A DNA stretch of 64,000 nucleotides from Candidatus Aalborgicola danicus (lineage in GTDB: Bacteria > Pseudomonadota > Gammaproteobacteria > Burkholderiales > Burkholderiaceae_C), in the NCBI GenBank assembly GCA_016703945.1, contig JADJBC010000002.1, positions 248,001 to 312,000 of the forward strand. The letters are read 5' to 3'. Positions 35,950-45,291 of this stretch are shown in pieces. The position numbers and the translations under genes are program-made. The notes beneath the pieces are model-generated. The model saw nothing but the letters and a program-made list of their open reading frames with translations. It made no database searches and was not told where the DNA came from. The number at the start of each line of letters is the position of its first letter. Positions within the stretch are counted from its first letter, which is position 1.

Positions 35950-36643
35950 GGCGCACGGCCCAGCCTTCGCCCTCTTCGGCGTCAAAGTGCTTTTCCAGCG
36001 CCCGCACGGCGCGCCGGGCGATCAGGGCGTTGCGGTGGATGCGCACAAAGTCCGCGCCGTACTTTTCCTCCAGCTCATTGAGCGAGCCATCCAGGATATA
36101 GCTGCGCGTGGCGGTGCGCACGGTGACGTATTTCAACTCGGCCTTGAAATACAACACCTGAGACAAGGGCACCCGTTCGGTGCGCCCCCGCTCCTGAATA
36201 ATCAGCACATCTTCCTGAGGCAAATTGGCCTCTAGCCCTCGTCGGGATTGCGTAGACCGCTCTGCTTTTTGTAGCGCCATTTGCAGGCGCTCCAGTCGAA
36301 CCGGTTTGGTCAGGTAGTCCAATGCCGCCAAATCAAACGCTTCAACCGCATGCTCTGCGTGGGCAGTGACAAAAATGATGGCCACGGTCGGGTCCAGCGC
36401 CTGCAAGGCACGGGCCAGCGCAAGACCATCGGCACCGGGCATATGGATATCAATCAATGCAACATCCAACGGCTGTTGCTGGGCCAAGGTCATCGCCTGC
36501 ACGGCATTGGCGGCTTCACCCACACACCGCGCGGCAGGCGCGGTGCAATCTGCCAGCAGGGTGCGCATACGTGCCCGCGCCAGGCTCTCGTCATCAACCA
36601 CCAGCACGTTGAGCACGCCGGTCAAACCATTCGCTTGGATCAC
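35876..36643 (-). CDS. LytTR-family response regulator (AlgR-like)
   Basis: A 255-residue regulator with a receiver domain (about residues 10-120) and a LytTR DNA-binding domain (about 145-250). The acidic pocket is in VVDDES, the phosphoacceptor Asp65 in LIDIHMPG, and Lys113 in LTKPVR. The DNA-binding part has FKAELKYVTVRT and FVRIHRNALI. The linker residues 124-139 are encoded by a dispersed repeat. It overlaps the kinase gene as ATGA (36640-36643). Order argH / kinase-regulator matches AlgZ-AlgR of pseudomonads. Confidence 0.92.
   Translation of the reverse strand: MIQANGLTGVLNVLVVDDESLARARMRTLLADCTAPAARCVGEAANAVQAMTLAQQQPLDVALIDIHMPGADGLALARALQALDPTVAIIFVTAHAEHAVEAFDLAALDYLTKPVRLERLQMALQKAERSTQSRRGLEANLPQEDVLIIQERGRTERVPLSQVLYFKAELKYVTVRTATRSYILDGSLNELEEKYGADFVRIHRNALIARRAVRALEKHFDAEEGEGWAVRLNGVDELLAVSRRQLAAVRELVSR
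36234..36262 (-). repeat. Dispersed repeat TAGC-N20-GGGCT, copy 6 (inside response regulator)
   Basis: On the minus strand GAGC (one change from TAGC) is 20 nt before GGGCTAGAGGCCAATTT. Similarity covers about 36227-36275. It is in frame and forms the linker between the receiver and LytTR domains. Confidence 0.75.
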
Positions 36644-37692
36644 AGCGGCACCTCCATGCGCACCTGGTACACCCCATCTTTGAGGCCACTTCGGAACTGC
36701 CCTTGCACATCGTGCAACAGAGCCAGCCGTTCACGCACGTTGCGCAGCGCCAGTCCCTGCCCAGCGCAGCCTTGCCCGGCAGGCACCGTATTGGTCACCT
36801 TGATCACCACGATAGACCCCCTGCGTTGTGTCGATATCCGCACGTCGGCACCCTCGGGACTCGGCTCCACGCCGTGGCACACCGCATTTTCCACCAAGGG
36901 TTGTAGCAACAAGGGCGGCAAGCGGGCCCCGTCGGCGCTGGGGTCGAGTGACCACTGCACCCGCAGGCGTTCACCAAACCGCACCTGCTCGATCGCCAGG
37001 TAGCGTCGGGCCAGATTGATCTCGTCGGCCAGGCTCACCGGCTCCCCCGAGTCCTTCAAGGCCTCGCGGAACAAATCACTCAGGTCTTCCAGCAGAGCCT
37101 CGGCCTTGGCAGGTTCGGCACGCACCAGGGCAATGGCGCTGTTCAGTGTGTTGAACAAAAAATGTGGCCGTATACGCGACTGCAGTTCGGCCAGCCGTGC
37201 TGACGTGTGGGCCGGCATCTGTCCCTTGCTGCGCAAGACCAGACCTGCAACCAACAAGGATGACAACAAGGCCCCGCTGCCCACGCTGCCAGCCCACGGC
37301 GGAGAAGGTAGCAAACCGGCCCAAGCCAACATGGCGCAGCCGTAGAGCCCTGAGACCGCACCCAGCAGCACCGCCGACGTGTATTGCCACAGTCGAGCCA
37401 TACGGGCCAGCAAACGCTTGGTCAAACAGGCCAACAGCAGCCAGGCTAAGGTTGCCGGTAGCGCCCCGCCGGTCACCAACGCCACCCGGACCACCCAGTC
37501 GAACGGGTCAAAGGACACGAACATGGCGCCCACTCCGGCACACACCTCCACAAACAGCACCGCGCGCAGCACCACGCCGGTCTGGCAAGCATCAAACACC
37601 AGGGTCGGTTCCGCCGATGCGGTCTCTGCAGGCCGGGAATCCGCTGCAGGGGCCAACTCGTGGAACGCCGATAATATTTGGGTGTCTTTCAT
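36640..37692 (-). CDS. Sensor histidine kinase, LytS/AlgZ-like
   Basis: A 350-residue membrane kinase. Four hydrophobic segments occupy about residues 38-155. The His_kinase domain has RPHFLFNTLNSAIAL with the phosphorylated His, then an ATPase region with PPLLLQPLVENAVCHG (N box) and GQGLALRNVRERL (G box). It pairs with the LytTR regulator just downstream. The ATG at 37692 (MKDTQILSAF) was chosen; an in-frame ATG at 37713 adds seven residues. It is divergent from argH. Confidence 0.9.
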   Translation of the reverse strand: MKDTQILSAFHELAPAADSRPAETASAEPTLVFDACQTGVVLRAVLFVEVCAGVGAMFVSFDPFDWVVRVALVTGGALPATLAWLLLACLTKRLLARMARLWQYTSAVLLGAVSGLYGCAMLAWAGLLPSPPWAGSVGSGALLSSLLVAGLVLRSKGQMPAHTSARLAELQSRIRPHFLFNTLNSAIALVRAEPAKAEALLEDLSDLFREALKDSGEPVSLADEINLARRYLAIEQVRFGERLRVQWSLDPSADGARLPPLLLQPLVENAVCHGVEPSPEGADVRISTQRRGSIVVIKVTNTVPAGQGCAGQGLALRNVRERLALLHDVQGQFRSGLKDGVYQVRMEVPL

Positions 37693-37730
37693 GAACCCGG
37701 ATTTTGACTCCATTACCCGCCCCGCTCGCC

Positions 37731-39194
37731 ATGTCCCACAAACAACTCGACAATCAACTCGACAAAAAATCCCAGGCGTGGTCCGCGCTGTTCTCCGAAC
37801 CCATGAGTGATCTGGTCAAACGTTACACCTCCAGCGTGTTTTTTGACAAGCGCCTATGGCAGGCCGACATCACCGGCAGTCTGGCCCACGCCGAGATGCT
37901 GGCGGCCCAGGGCATCATCAGCGCCGAAGACCACGCATCGATTGTGAGCGGCATGGCACAGATCACAGGTGACATTGAGTCCGGCAACTTCGAATGGAAG
38001 CTGGACCTGGAGGACGTACACCTCAACATCGAAGCCAGGTTGACCCAACTGGTGGGTGACGCCGGCAAGCGCCTGCACACCGGCCGCAGCCGCAATGACC
38101 AGGTCGCCACCGACGTGCGCCTGTGGCTGCGCGGCGAAATCGACCTGATTGGCGAATTGCTGGTCGATCTGCAGAAGTCTTTGCTGGACGTGGCCGAGAA
38201 AAATGTCGACGTCATCCTGCCCGGCTTTACCCACTTGCAGGTGGCACAGCCCGTCAGCTTTGGCCACCACATGCTGGCCTATGTGGAAATGTTCTCTAGA
38301 GACGCCGAGCGCTTTGCCGAGGTGCGCGCCCGCACCAACCGCCTGCCCCTGGGCGCTGCCGCTCTCGCGGGAACGAGCTATCCGCTGGACCGCGAACGCG
38401 TGGCCCGCACCCTGGGCATGGTGGATGCCGCTGGTAACCCGCAGGTCTGCCAGAACAGCCTGGACGCGGTCAGTGACCGCGATTTTGCGATTGAGTTCAC
38501 GGCCGCCGCCACGCTAACCATGGTGCACATCAGCCGCATGAGCGAGGAGTTCATTCTGTGGATGAGCCAGAACTTCGGCTTCATCAAGATTGCGGACCGT
38601 TTCACCACCGGCAGCTCCATCATGCCGCAAAAAAAGAACCCCGACGTGCCCGAGCTGGCTCGCGGCAAGACCGGCCGCGTGGTCGGCCACCTGATGGGCC
38701 TGATCACGCTGATGAAGGGCCAGCCCCTGGCCTACAACAAGGACAACCAGGAAGACAAAGAGCCACTCTTTGACACCGTGGACACGCTCAAAGACACGCT
38801 GCGCATATTCAGCGAAATGATCGGCGGTCAACTGAACCCCGCCACCGGCCACAAGGAAGGCGGCATCACCGTCAATCCCGTGCCCATGGAACAAGCGGCA
38901 TTGAAAGGCTACGCCACCGCCACCGACCTGGCCGATTACCTGGTTAAAAAGGGCCTGCCCTTCCGCGATGCACACGAAATTGTGGCCCACGCCGTGAAGG
39001 CCGCCACCTCGCACCAGGTGGATTTGTCGGAGCTGCCGCTGGCTGTGCTGCAGGAATTCAATCCAATGATTGAAAAAGACGTCTACGAAGTCTTAAGCCT
39101 GCGCGGCTCACTGAACGCCCGCAAGACGCTGGGTGGCACGGCGCCGGTGCAGGTGCGCGCGCAGGTGGCGCGGCACCGCGGGCGATTGGGCTAG
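37731..39194 (+). CDS. argH: Argininosuccinate lyase
   Basis: ArgH splits argininosuccinate into arginine and fumarate, the last step of arginine synthesis. The 487-residue protein (ATG at 37731, MSHKQLDNQ) has HTGRSRNDQVATD, the TxxxGYTHLQ-like block LPGFTHLQVAQP, and the fumarase-family signature GSSIMPQKKNPDVPE. All family blocks are intact and length is normal. Confidence 0.98.
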   Translation: MSHKQLDNQLDKKSQAWSALFSEPMSDLVKRYTSSVFFDKRLWQADITGSLAHAEMLAAQGIISAEDHASIVSGMAQITGDIESGNFEWKLDLEDVHLNIEARLTQLVGDAGKRLHTGRSRNDQVATDVRLWLRGEIDLIGELLVDLQKSLLDVAEKNVDVILPGFTHLQVAQPVSFGHHMLAYVEMFSRDAERFAEVRARTNRLPLGAAALAGTSYPLDRERVARTLGMVDAAGNPQVCQNSLDAVSDRDFAIEFTAAATLTMVHISRMSEEFILWMSQNFGFIKIADRFTTGSSIMPQKKNPDVPELARGKTGRVVGHLMGLITLMKGQPLAYNKDNQEDKEPLFDTVDTLKDTLRIFSEMIGGQLNPATGHKEGGITVNPVPMEQAALKGYATATDLADYLVKKGLPFRDAHEIVAHAVKAATSHQVDLSELPLAVLQEFNPMIEKDVYEVLSLRGSLNARKTLGGTAPVQVRAQVARHRGRLG

Positions 39195-39231
39195 TCGCAA
39201 ATCGGTCAAAGGCAATCGACTCCAATTTTGA

Positions 39232-39260
39232 TAGCAAACTATTTAATTTTCACGGGGGCT
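39232..39260 (+). repeat. Dispersed repeat TAGC-N20-GGGCT, copy 7 (after argH)
   Basis: Plus-strand core TAGC, 20 nt, GGGCTAAA with an AT-rich left flank (about 39222-39267), in the 141-bp gap between argH and the next kinase gene. Confidence 0.8.
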
Positions 39261-39335
39261 AAATCCACTTTTTGACCTGCGGCGTCTGGCGACACCATCC
39301 GGACATCCCTGCACACCACCATCCTCACCTGAGAC

Positions 39336-41489
39336 ATGTCTTATTCAATTCGCCGTCTGACGGGTTTGCTCGTGGCGCTGCTGTTGGCGTGCCCGGCGAT
39401 GGGTGGCGAAAGCCCTGGTCTCGATGTGCGGGAACTGGCGGACCAGGCTATTGCGCTGAGCCGCCATATTGACGTACTGGAAGACCCCCAGCAATCCTTG
39501 ACCCTGGCCGATGTTCAAAGCACCGAACATGCCAATCGTTTCAAGCCGGTTACAGAGCCCGACCGCCAGCTGGGATTTGGCATTACCGATTCAGCCTACT
39601 GGCTCAGGCTGCGCCTGCACAACAGCAGTGCAGCCCCCGTGGCGGCCATGCTGGAAATTACCTACCCCCGCCTGGGTCAACTGGACTTCCACGTCCTGTC
39701 AGCGGAAGGGCACATGCTCAGCAGCAAAACGGGGCACCTCCTGCCTTTTTCCGAGCGGCCCTACCCTCACCATTTTTTTGTGCTTCCACTCCAGCTACCG
39801 GCCCAGGCGACGCAGACGGTATGGATGCGCGTGCAAACCGGTAACACGATGAACGTCCCGGCGCGGCTGTGGTCGCGTGCGGCCTTTGAGGCCTATGAAC
39901 GCAACGACTACGTCAGCCAGGCCCTTTACTTTGGGATCGCCCTGGCGATGGCCTTGTTCAACTTGCTGCTGTTTTTTGCGCTGCGAGACGTCAACTACCT
40001 GTTGTACGTCGCCTTCGTGACGTCGATGGCCCTGTCCATGGCGGGATTCAATGGTCTGGCCTACGAATTTCTGTGGAGCAACTCGCCTGCCGTAACCCCC
40101 GTCGTGACGTTTGTCGGCCCCTGTCTGGCCATGGTGACCCTGTTGCTGTTCACGCGGCGCATGCTGAACACCGCCAACCTGATGCCACGTCTCGACAAGG
40201 GACTCAAGGCCTGCGTGGTTCTCAACGCACTGGCACCTTTGGGCCTTTTTTTTGCTTTCTCCCAGGCCATCAAACCCAGTTATCTGCTGGTGGCAGTGTC
40301 CACCGTGCTGATACTGGCGTCCGGCGTCGTCGGCTCCTTGCAACGCCAGCGCAGTGCGTATTATTTTGTGCTGGCCTTTGCTGCCCTGTGCGTGGCCTTG
40401 TTCATGGCGCAAATACGCGGCTTTGGCCTGACGCCCAACATGGACACCACCACCAACTACATCCAGCTTGGATCGGCCATTGAAATGCTGTTGCTGGCGT
40501 TTGCCCTGGCCGATCGTTTCAATGTGCTGCGCCACGAAAAGGAGCGAGCGCAAACGGAGGCGATGCAAGCCCAACAGGCGGCCCTGCAAACCCTGCAGTC
40601 CTCGGAGCGCCTGCTGGAAGCCCGGGTGCAGGCGCGCACCACAGAGCTGACCACGGCCCTCGAACAGCTGCAGCACACCCGTGATGATCTGGTGCAAACG
40701 GAAAAGCTGGCCTCGTTAGGGGCGCTGGTGGCTGGCGTGGCGCATGAACTCAATACACCCATTGGCAATGCGTTGACGACGGCATCCACCCTGCAGCACC
40801 GCATGCAGGAATTTGGCAACACTGTGTCCCGTGGTGAACTGCGGCGCTCTGCACTGGACGAAGTGGTACGCGAAGGACAAGAAATGGCCGACCTGATTAC
40901 CCGGTCCTGCGAACGCGCCAGTCAATTGATCAACAGCTTCAAACAAGTTGCGGTGGATCAGACCTCGGAGCAGCGCCGGCATTTCGACTTGCGTACGCTG
41001 GTCGAGGACAACATCGACGCCCTCAGACCCAGCTTCAAGCGCGCGCCCTGGGAGATAACAATCGATATCCCGAATGGACTGGATTGCGACAGCTACCCCG
41101 GTCCGCTTGGCCAAGTGCTGACCAACCTGGTGCAGAACGCCACGTTGCATGCCTTTTCTGGCCGGACACAGGGTCGTTTGCGCATCAGCGCCAGCGAGAT
41201 GGCGGGCAGCATCGAACTGCGGGTTGAAGACGACGGCAAAGGCATGGACTCCAACACATTGGCCCATATCTTTGAACCCTTCTTCACGACCAGGCTGGGC
41301 CAGGGCGGCTCGGGACTGGGGCTCTCGGTGTCACTCAACATCGCCACCGGCATGCTGGGCGGCAGCCTGACTGCCAGCTCCCAGTTGGGACAGGGAAGCT
41401 GCTTCACGCTGCGATTTCCAACCGTGGCACCCGAATTTGCACGCGCGAACACCAGCTATGCGGTGCCAGGCAATGGGCAGCAAACCTAG
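39336..41489 (+). CDS. 7TMR-DISM sensor histidine kinase
   Basis: A 717-residue hybrid-free sensor kinase. A signal peptide (residues 1-23) precedes the periplasmic 7TMR-DISM extracellular domain (about 40-175, with DSAYWLRLRLHN). Seven membrane segments follow (about 195-395), a coiled coil (400-455), a HisKA domain with His470 in GVAHELNTPIGN, and an HATPase domain (NLVQNATLHAF, DDGKGM, GSGLGLSV). No receiver domain or partner regulator lies next to it, so its output is unknown. Ligands of this class may be carbohydrates or other small molecules. Confidence 0.92.
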   Translation: MSYSIRRLTGLLVALLLACPAMGGESPGLDVRELADQAIALSRHIDVLEDPQQSLTLADVQSTEHANRFKPVTEPDRQLGFGITDSAYWLRLRLHNSSAAPVAAMLEITYPRLGQLDFHVLSAEGHMLSSKTGHLLPFSERPYPHHFFVLPLQLPAQATQTVWMRVQTGNTMNVPARLWSRAAFEAYERNDYVSQALYFGIALAMALFNLLLFFALRDVNYLLYVAFVTSMALSMAGFNGLAYEFLWSNSPAVTPVVTFVGPCLAMVTLLLFTRRMLNTANLMPRLDKGLKACVVLNALAPLGLFFAFSQAIKPSYLLVAVSTVLILASGVVGSLQRQRSAYYFVLAFAALCVALFMAQIRGFGLTPNMDTTTNYIQLGSAIEMLLLAFALADRFNVLRHEKERAQTEAMQAQQAALQTLQSSERLLEARVQARTTELTTALEQLQHTRDDLVQTEKLASLGALVAGVAHELNTPIGNALTTASTLQHRMQEFGNTVSRGELRRSALDEVVREGQEMADLITRSCERASQLINSFKQVAVDQTSEQRRHFDLRTLVEDNIDALRPSFKRAPWEITIDIPNGLDCDSYPGPLGQVLTNLVQNATLHAFSGRTQGRLRISASEMAGSIELRVEDDGKGMDSNTLAHIFEPFFTTRLGQGGSGLGLSVSLNIATGMLGGSLTASSQLGQGSCFTLRFPTVAPEFARANTSYAVPGNGQQT

Positions 41490-41574
41490 CTTTGGCTGAA
41501 CCTGGTCGGTGCGCTCGAACACAAGGGAAAAGTGGTGCGTGTGGACGCCTTCGAAGTCCTGCGCTAACCGGCTG

Positions 41575-43539
41575 TTACTGCCCGGCCATGTCGGCCAGGA
41601 ACCGCCTCGTGCTTGGTGCGTGACCCAGGAAGTCGCGCACCAGATCCATCTCCTCTTTCTGCCCGCCCTGAGACAGCACCTTGCTACGAAAGCGCGCGCC
41701 GACCTGGGGGTCGAGCATGTTAGGTATGAACGAAGACAACATGTCAAGCGCCAGCGCTTCCGCCCACAGATAGCTGTAATAACCCGCCGCCATGCCCCCC
41801 ACGATGTGGCCGAAGGAGGCTGGATACATGGTTCCCTCGGCGTGACCGAGCAGGGTCGCAGCTTCCAGGTTCTTCCACAAATCGAGAGGCGGGCCCGGCC
41901 TGGTTGAAAGCTCCATGTCGTACACCGAGCGAAGCCATTCGCTGGCATAACTGATGCCCCGTCCGTAACGTCGCGCAGCGTCTAACTGTTCCATTTCCTC
42001 GTGCGTCAGATGCGGACAATCGGGGCATACCTGCTTGAACAGATCGAGTGACTGCGCACGCCGTGCCCACGCTTCGAACATGCTGGAGGGTGCCTCCACA
42101 AAATCCGTCTTCACATTCAACCCAGCCTGTGGAATGTAATCAGCTTTGGAGAGTGCACAGTGCAGCACGTGGCCAAACTCATGCATCAACACGGTCAACT
42201 GGCTCTGGGTCAAGCCGTCGCGACTGAGGTTGACAACCAGGGCGCACAGCGGAGTTCGATTCAAAATGCGGCTGGCGCCACGGACCGGGAACGCCACACC
42301 ACCGCCGTGTTTGCCATCCCGCGGAAAAAGGTCCAGGTAGATGCCGGAAATGAAACGACCCGTTATCGAATCCAGCACGTCGTAGTAGCGCACCTCGGGA
42401 TGCCAGGTCGAAACCTTCACTTCGTGGAATTTCAAACCATAGAGCGTTTGCGCCACCAGCAGTGCGAAATCCACCGATCTTTCAGTCACAAAGTACTGGC
42501 GCAGTTTTTCCTGATCGACCGCGAAACGCTCACGGCGTATCGCTTCCTGGTAGTAGTCAACGTCCCAACGCTCCAGCTTTGTTTCGCTCAGCGGCGTTCC
42601 AGTGGCGTTTGCTTTCGCCGCACGGAGCTCCTCGATTTCCCTCTCCTCGACAACGGTGACGACCGCCTTGACCTCTGCCAAAAACTTCCATACGGTCTCG
42701 GGATTAGCAGCCATTTTGCGACGCAACGCGTAGCTTGCGAACGATGGCAATCCGTGGAGGGCGGCGAGTTCCTGGCGCAGCTTGAAAATGTCTTGCACGA
42801 TGTCTAGATTGGCCGTGCCGCCGCGGTTCTGGCGCGCGATGTAGAAGCGTTTTCGCGCCATTTCATCCTTCGCGTTTCTCAGGAATGACGCATAGGACGC
42901 AGCCTTGAGCACATAGTTGCCCTCCTGGTCACGACTCGACGCAAGCGCCGTGATGGACGTTGCCGGCAGGCCCACCAGCTCCTCGGGCCTGAAAGTCACA
43001 CGCATCGGCGCTTCGCGGACATTGCGCTGGAACGTCTGGTCGAGTTGTGTCAGTTTGTCGAAGATTTCCTTCGCTCGCTCGCGCTCGGGCGCGGCCAGCA
43101 TCACGCCACTGTCCTCGAAGCCCGCGACCAGGTCCTTCTGAAGTTTTGCCTGGTATGGGTTGGACGCCCGGGCTTTCCGTACCCGCTGGAACACGGCTTC
43201 GTTCTGGAACAGTTCCGTGTTCAGCATCACGATTTTTTGCAAGCAGAGTTCACCAGCGTCACGCACCGCTTTGACGGGATGTACGTTGACCAGCAGGTCC
43301 ACCGGGCCCGCGACATCGTCAATCACCATTGCCAGCCGGTTCCACTCTTCGAAGATTGCACCGGCAGCGCGCCGCGCCGCCATCGCCTCGATCGCCTTCC
43401 TGGCGGTAGCGAGACCCGCGTCGCACATGCGCGCCAATCCGGCTTGGTCGTATTCGGGGACCAGGTTTCGCGGTGGGGTGTTGGCAGCCATTGCAGGCAA
43501 TGCAAACATAGCTGCCGCAGCAAAAAGCAAGATGCGCAT
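41575..43539 (-). CDS. Secreted M3-family zinc oligopeptidase
   Basis: A 654-residue metallopeptidase with a signal peptide (MRILLFAAAAMFALPAMAA), so periplasmic. The zinc motif HEFGH has His453, Glu454 and His457, and the downstream acidic ligand is expected in DFVEAPSSMFEAW. This matches the thimet oligopeptidase/oligopeptidase A family; most bacterial members are cytoplasmic, so export is notable. I chose the ATG at 43539 with the signal peptide; a 13-codon upstream extension is possible. It is 40 bases downstream of the toxin gene. Confidence 0.9.
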   Translation of the reverse strand: MRILLFAAAAMFALPAMAANTPPRNLVPEYDQAGLARMCDAGLATARKAIEAMAARRAAGAIFEEWNRLAMVIDDVAGPVDLLVNVHPVKAVRDAGELCLQKIVMLNTELFQNEAVFQRVRKARASNPYQAKLQKDLVAGFEDSGVMLAAPERERAKEIFDKLTQLDQTFQRNVREAPMRVTFRPEELVGLPATSITALASSRDQEGNYVLKAASYASFLRNAKDEMARKRFYIARQNRGGTANLDIVQDIFKLRQELAALHGLPSFASYALRRKMAANPETVWKFLAEVKAVVTVVEEREIEELRAAKANATGTPLSETKLERWDVDYYQEAIRRERFAVDQEKLRQYFVTERSVDFALLVAQTLYGLKFHEVKVSTWHPEVRYYDVLDSITGRFISGIYLDLFPRDGKHGGGVAFPVRGASRILNRTPLCALVVNLSRDGLTQSQLTVLMHEFGHVLHCALSKADYIPQAGLNVKTDFVEAPSSMFEAWARRAQSLDLFKQVCPDCPHLTHEEMEQLDAARRYGRGISYASEWLRSVYDMELSTRPGPPLDLWKNLEAATLLGHAEGTMYPASFGHIVGGMAAGYYSYLWAEALALDMLSSFIPNMLDPQVGARFRSKVLSQGGQKEEMDLVRDFLGHAPSTRRFLADMAGQ

Positions 43540-43580
43540 GATGCAAATCCTCCGGGTCACCGCCGCATTGTGCGACAACC

Positions 43581-43898
43581 TCAGCGCAGCAAACGTTGCA
43601 TCAACACGTCTTTTAAATCCCGTCGCGTATCGATGATCAGGTGGATGTACACCGCGTCCTGCCTGACCTCATAAATGATCCGGTTCTTGCCCGAGAGGAT
43701 TTGCCGGTATTGGGTCAGGTTCAGGGTTTCGAGTTCGTCCGGTATGCCGCCGAGTTGTGGAAACAGCGCGAGATTGCGAATCGCCAGTTTCAGCTTGGCA
43801 TAGGTCGCCTGCCAGGTGGTGACAGAGAAATTCTTAACGATATAGCTGCGCAGTTCCACCAGATCGGCCTGGGCAGACTCCAGGACGACCACTTTCAC
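43581..43898 (-). CDS. ParE/RelE-family toxin
   Basis: A 105-residue protein with the ParE/RelE fold pattern: VVLESAQADLVELRSYI at the start, a central helix pair, then strands NRIIYEVRQDAVYIHLIIDTRRD. The upstream overlapping antitoxin supports a type II toxin-antitoxin pair. Whether it acts on gyrase (ParE) or on ribosome-bound mRNA (RelE) cannot be told from sequence. Confidence 0.88.
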   Translation of the reverse strand: MKVVVLESAQADLVELRSYIVKNFSVTTWQATYAKLKLAIRNLALFPQLGGIPDELETLNLTQYRQILSGKNRIIYEVRQDAVYIHLIIDTRRDLKDVLMQRLLR

Positions 43899-44167
43899 CG
43901 CAAATCTGCCTTGTCCAGATCGGCAAACACGGCCTCCACGTCCCTGAACTTGCCTCGCTCAATCTCCTGGTTACCCATGGCCAGGATCTTGAGCAGTGCC
44001 AGCATGTTCTCCCGCTCTTCAAAACTTTTCACGTCGATGACGACCAAGGTCGCTTCACCGTTTTGGGTGATAACCATGGGCTGTCGGCTGTCCGTCAGTT
44101 CCTTGACGATTTGCGCCGTGTGGCTTTTCAAGTAGCTAATGGGCTTGATCTGGGTGGAGAGTTTCAT
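43895..44167 (-). CDS. Phd/YefM-family antitoxin
   Basis: A 90-residue antitoxin. The N-terminal ISYLKSHTAQIVKELTDSRQ and the strand pair PMVITQNGEATLVVIDVKSFE are the Phd/YefM DNA-binding signature; the acidic C-terminus (FRDVEAVFADLDKADLR) should wrap the toxin. The ATG at 44167 (MKLSTQIKPIS) was chosen over longer options. Its stop overlaps the toxin ATG by four bases. The pair probably represses its own promoter in 44168-44300. Confidence 0.9.
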   Translation of the reverse strand: MKLSTQIKPISYLKSHTAQIVKELTDSRQPMVITQNGEATLVVIDVKSFEERENMLALLKILAMGNQEIERGKFRDVEAVFADLDKADLR

Positions 44168-44329
44168 GGCAGGTTTAACCTCAAAAGCAGGTAAACCAAT
44201 TTTAGTTCTTATAAGGTCTTGCCGTTTCACGATTGACGCCAAAACACATCGCACTGCCTGCCATCAAGCACGTCTGACGCAGGCCCGCGCGCTGTACCTC
44301 TGTGAGACCGGGGTACGCTACTTTTTTTG

Positions 44330-44358
44330 TAGCAATTTATCTATATTTCACGAGGGCT
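44330..44358 (+). repeat. Dispersed repeat TAGC-N20-GGGCT, copy 8
   Basis: Plus-strand core TAGC, 20 nt, GGGCTGGTGGC with a GCTACTTTTTTTG left flank (about 44317-44372), upstream of the antitoxin gene. Confidence 0.8.
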
Positions 44359-44713
44359 GGTGGCACATTTTGCATACAAACTTTTGGTGCACCACGCGCT
44401 GAGCATGTGTCCTGCTGGGCGATAGGCCCACTGTAGCGAACGGTCCGCCAGCACTCAACCACACTTTCGGCATCCGAGCCTCACATTTGAAAGTCGTCAA
44501 TCGAGCCAAATGGATTTAGGCAGTGGGGGCGAAAGCCGCCGCCTGACCCGCTTCGCGACCACCGACCACATACCGTGTGAGATGAACCTGCCGCCTACCA
44601 CCATCAACGTGCTGGCCAGCAAGGCGTTTGCGTTTAGGTGGAATGTGCGCCGGAGTTGGGTTTTGCAGCCCTTTAAGGGATTGAACCAGAATCTATGTGT
44701 CAAATTGGCCTTC

Positions 44714-44742
44714 AGCCCACGTGGAATAAGCGTGAGTAGCTA
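44714..44742 (-). repeat. Dispersed repeat TAGC-N20-GGGCT, copy 9
   Basis: Minus-strand core TAGC, 20 nt, GGGCTGAAGGCCAATTT. Similarity runs over about 44702-44755 and ends in GCTACAAAAATAG, which resembles copies 1 and 6. This is one of the longest preserved copies. Confidence 0.8.
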
Positions 44743-44805
44743 CTATTTTTGTAGCGAACAGAGGTCTGGATCACCCACTACCTCAGTGTTTTGACTGTTC
44801 TAGTG

Positions 44806-44884
44806 GCATGGTTGGGGCCATTGGCACCCGCCTCATACTGTCAAAGGCCCAGAAATCGGCGGGTACCAACGGCCCAAACCATGC
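44806..44884. repeat. Imperfect palindrome, 27-bp arms
   Basis: Arms 44806-44832 and 44858-44884 are reverse complements with about four mismatches around a 25-bp loop. The arms read GCATGGTTGGGGCC and GGCCCAAACCATGC at their outer parts. No gene overlaps it. It may be a mobile-element end or a REP-like unit. Confidence 0.6.
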
Positions 44885-45136
44885 GGGTGGGATGTCGGTG
44901 GGATCGGAAATGGAAGTCAGGTCAGGGGCGCAAGCGGGTATTTGCCAACGTCGGCTTTCGGGTCCCACAACTTATGTGCATTTAGCTGTCATCGATGGGT
45001 GTCCAGATGCTCCCATTGCGGACACTGGCAACAATAAGAGCCAAACTCTTACCACCGCCTCAGAGCAAGTGAGGGGCTGCACGAAAGGTGCCACAAGTGA
45101 CAGCCATCCATCGCCTCCATGAGCCGTACACCACAA

Positions 45137-45291
45137 CTAGGTAAATTGAGAAAAGTCTGGCGTTCGTTTCAGAATGAATGCAGAAACCGCCTCACTTGCT
45201 TCCTGACCATGCTTCATCGTCATCAAATAGTCCATTTCCAGCTTGCTGGCTTCTCGCGCGGCGCCCTGACTCCAACGGCGCATTAACATCT
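45137..45291 (-). pseudogene. Relic of enoyl-CoA hydratase/isomerase, C-terminal end only
   Basis: A minus-strand frame of about 50 codons reads RWSQGAAREASKLEMDYLM and later SEAVSAFILKRTPDFSQFT before a TAG. The pattern of a helix, a dehydrogenase-like EASEAV stretch and AF..KR.PDF is the usual C-terminus of crotonase-family enzymes. Nothing upstream continues the family, so it is a fragment. The call rests on pattern recognition of a short tail. Confidence 0.5.

Noticed and set aside
41490..41574. Short frame after the 7TMR-DISM kinase (WLNLVGALEHKGKVVRV)
   Set aside because: Only about 25 codons with no start; possibly a gene remnant but nothing to assign it to.
44497..44794. Two opposed small open frames
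   Set aside because: No family pattern, and they overlap a dispersed repeat; more likely non-coding.
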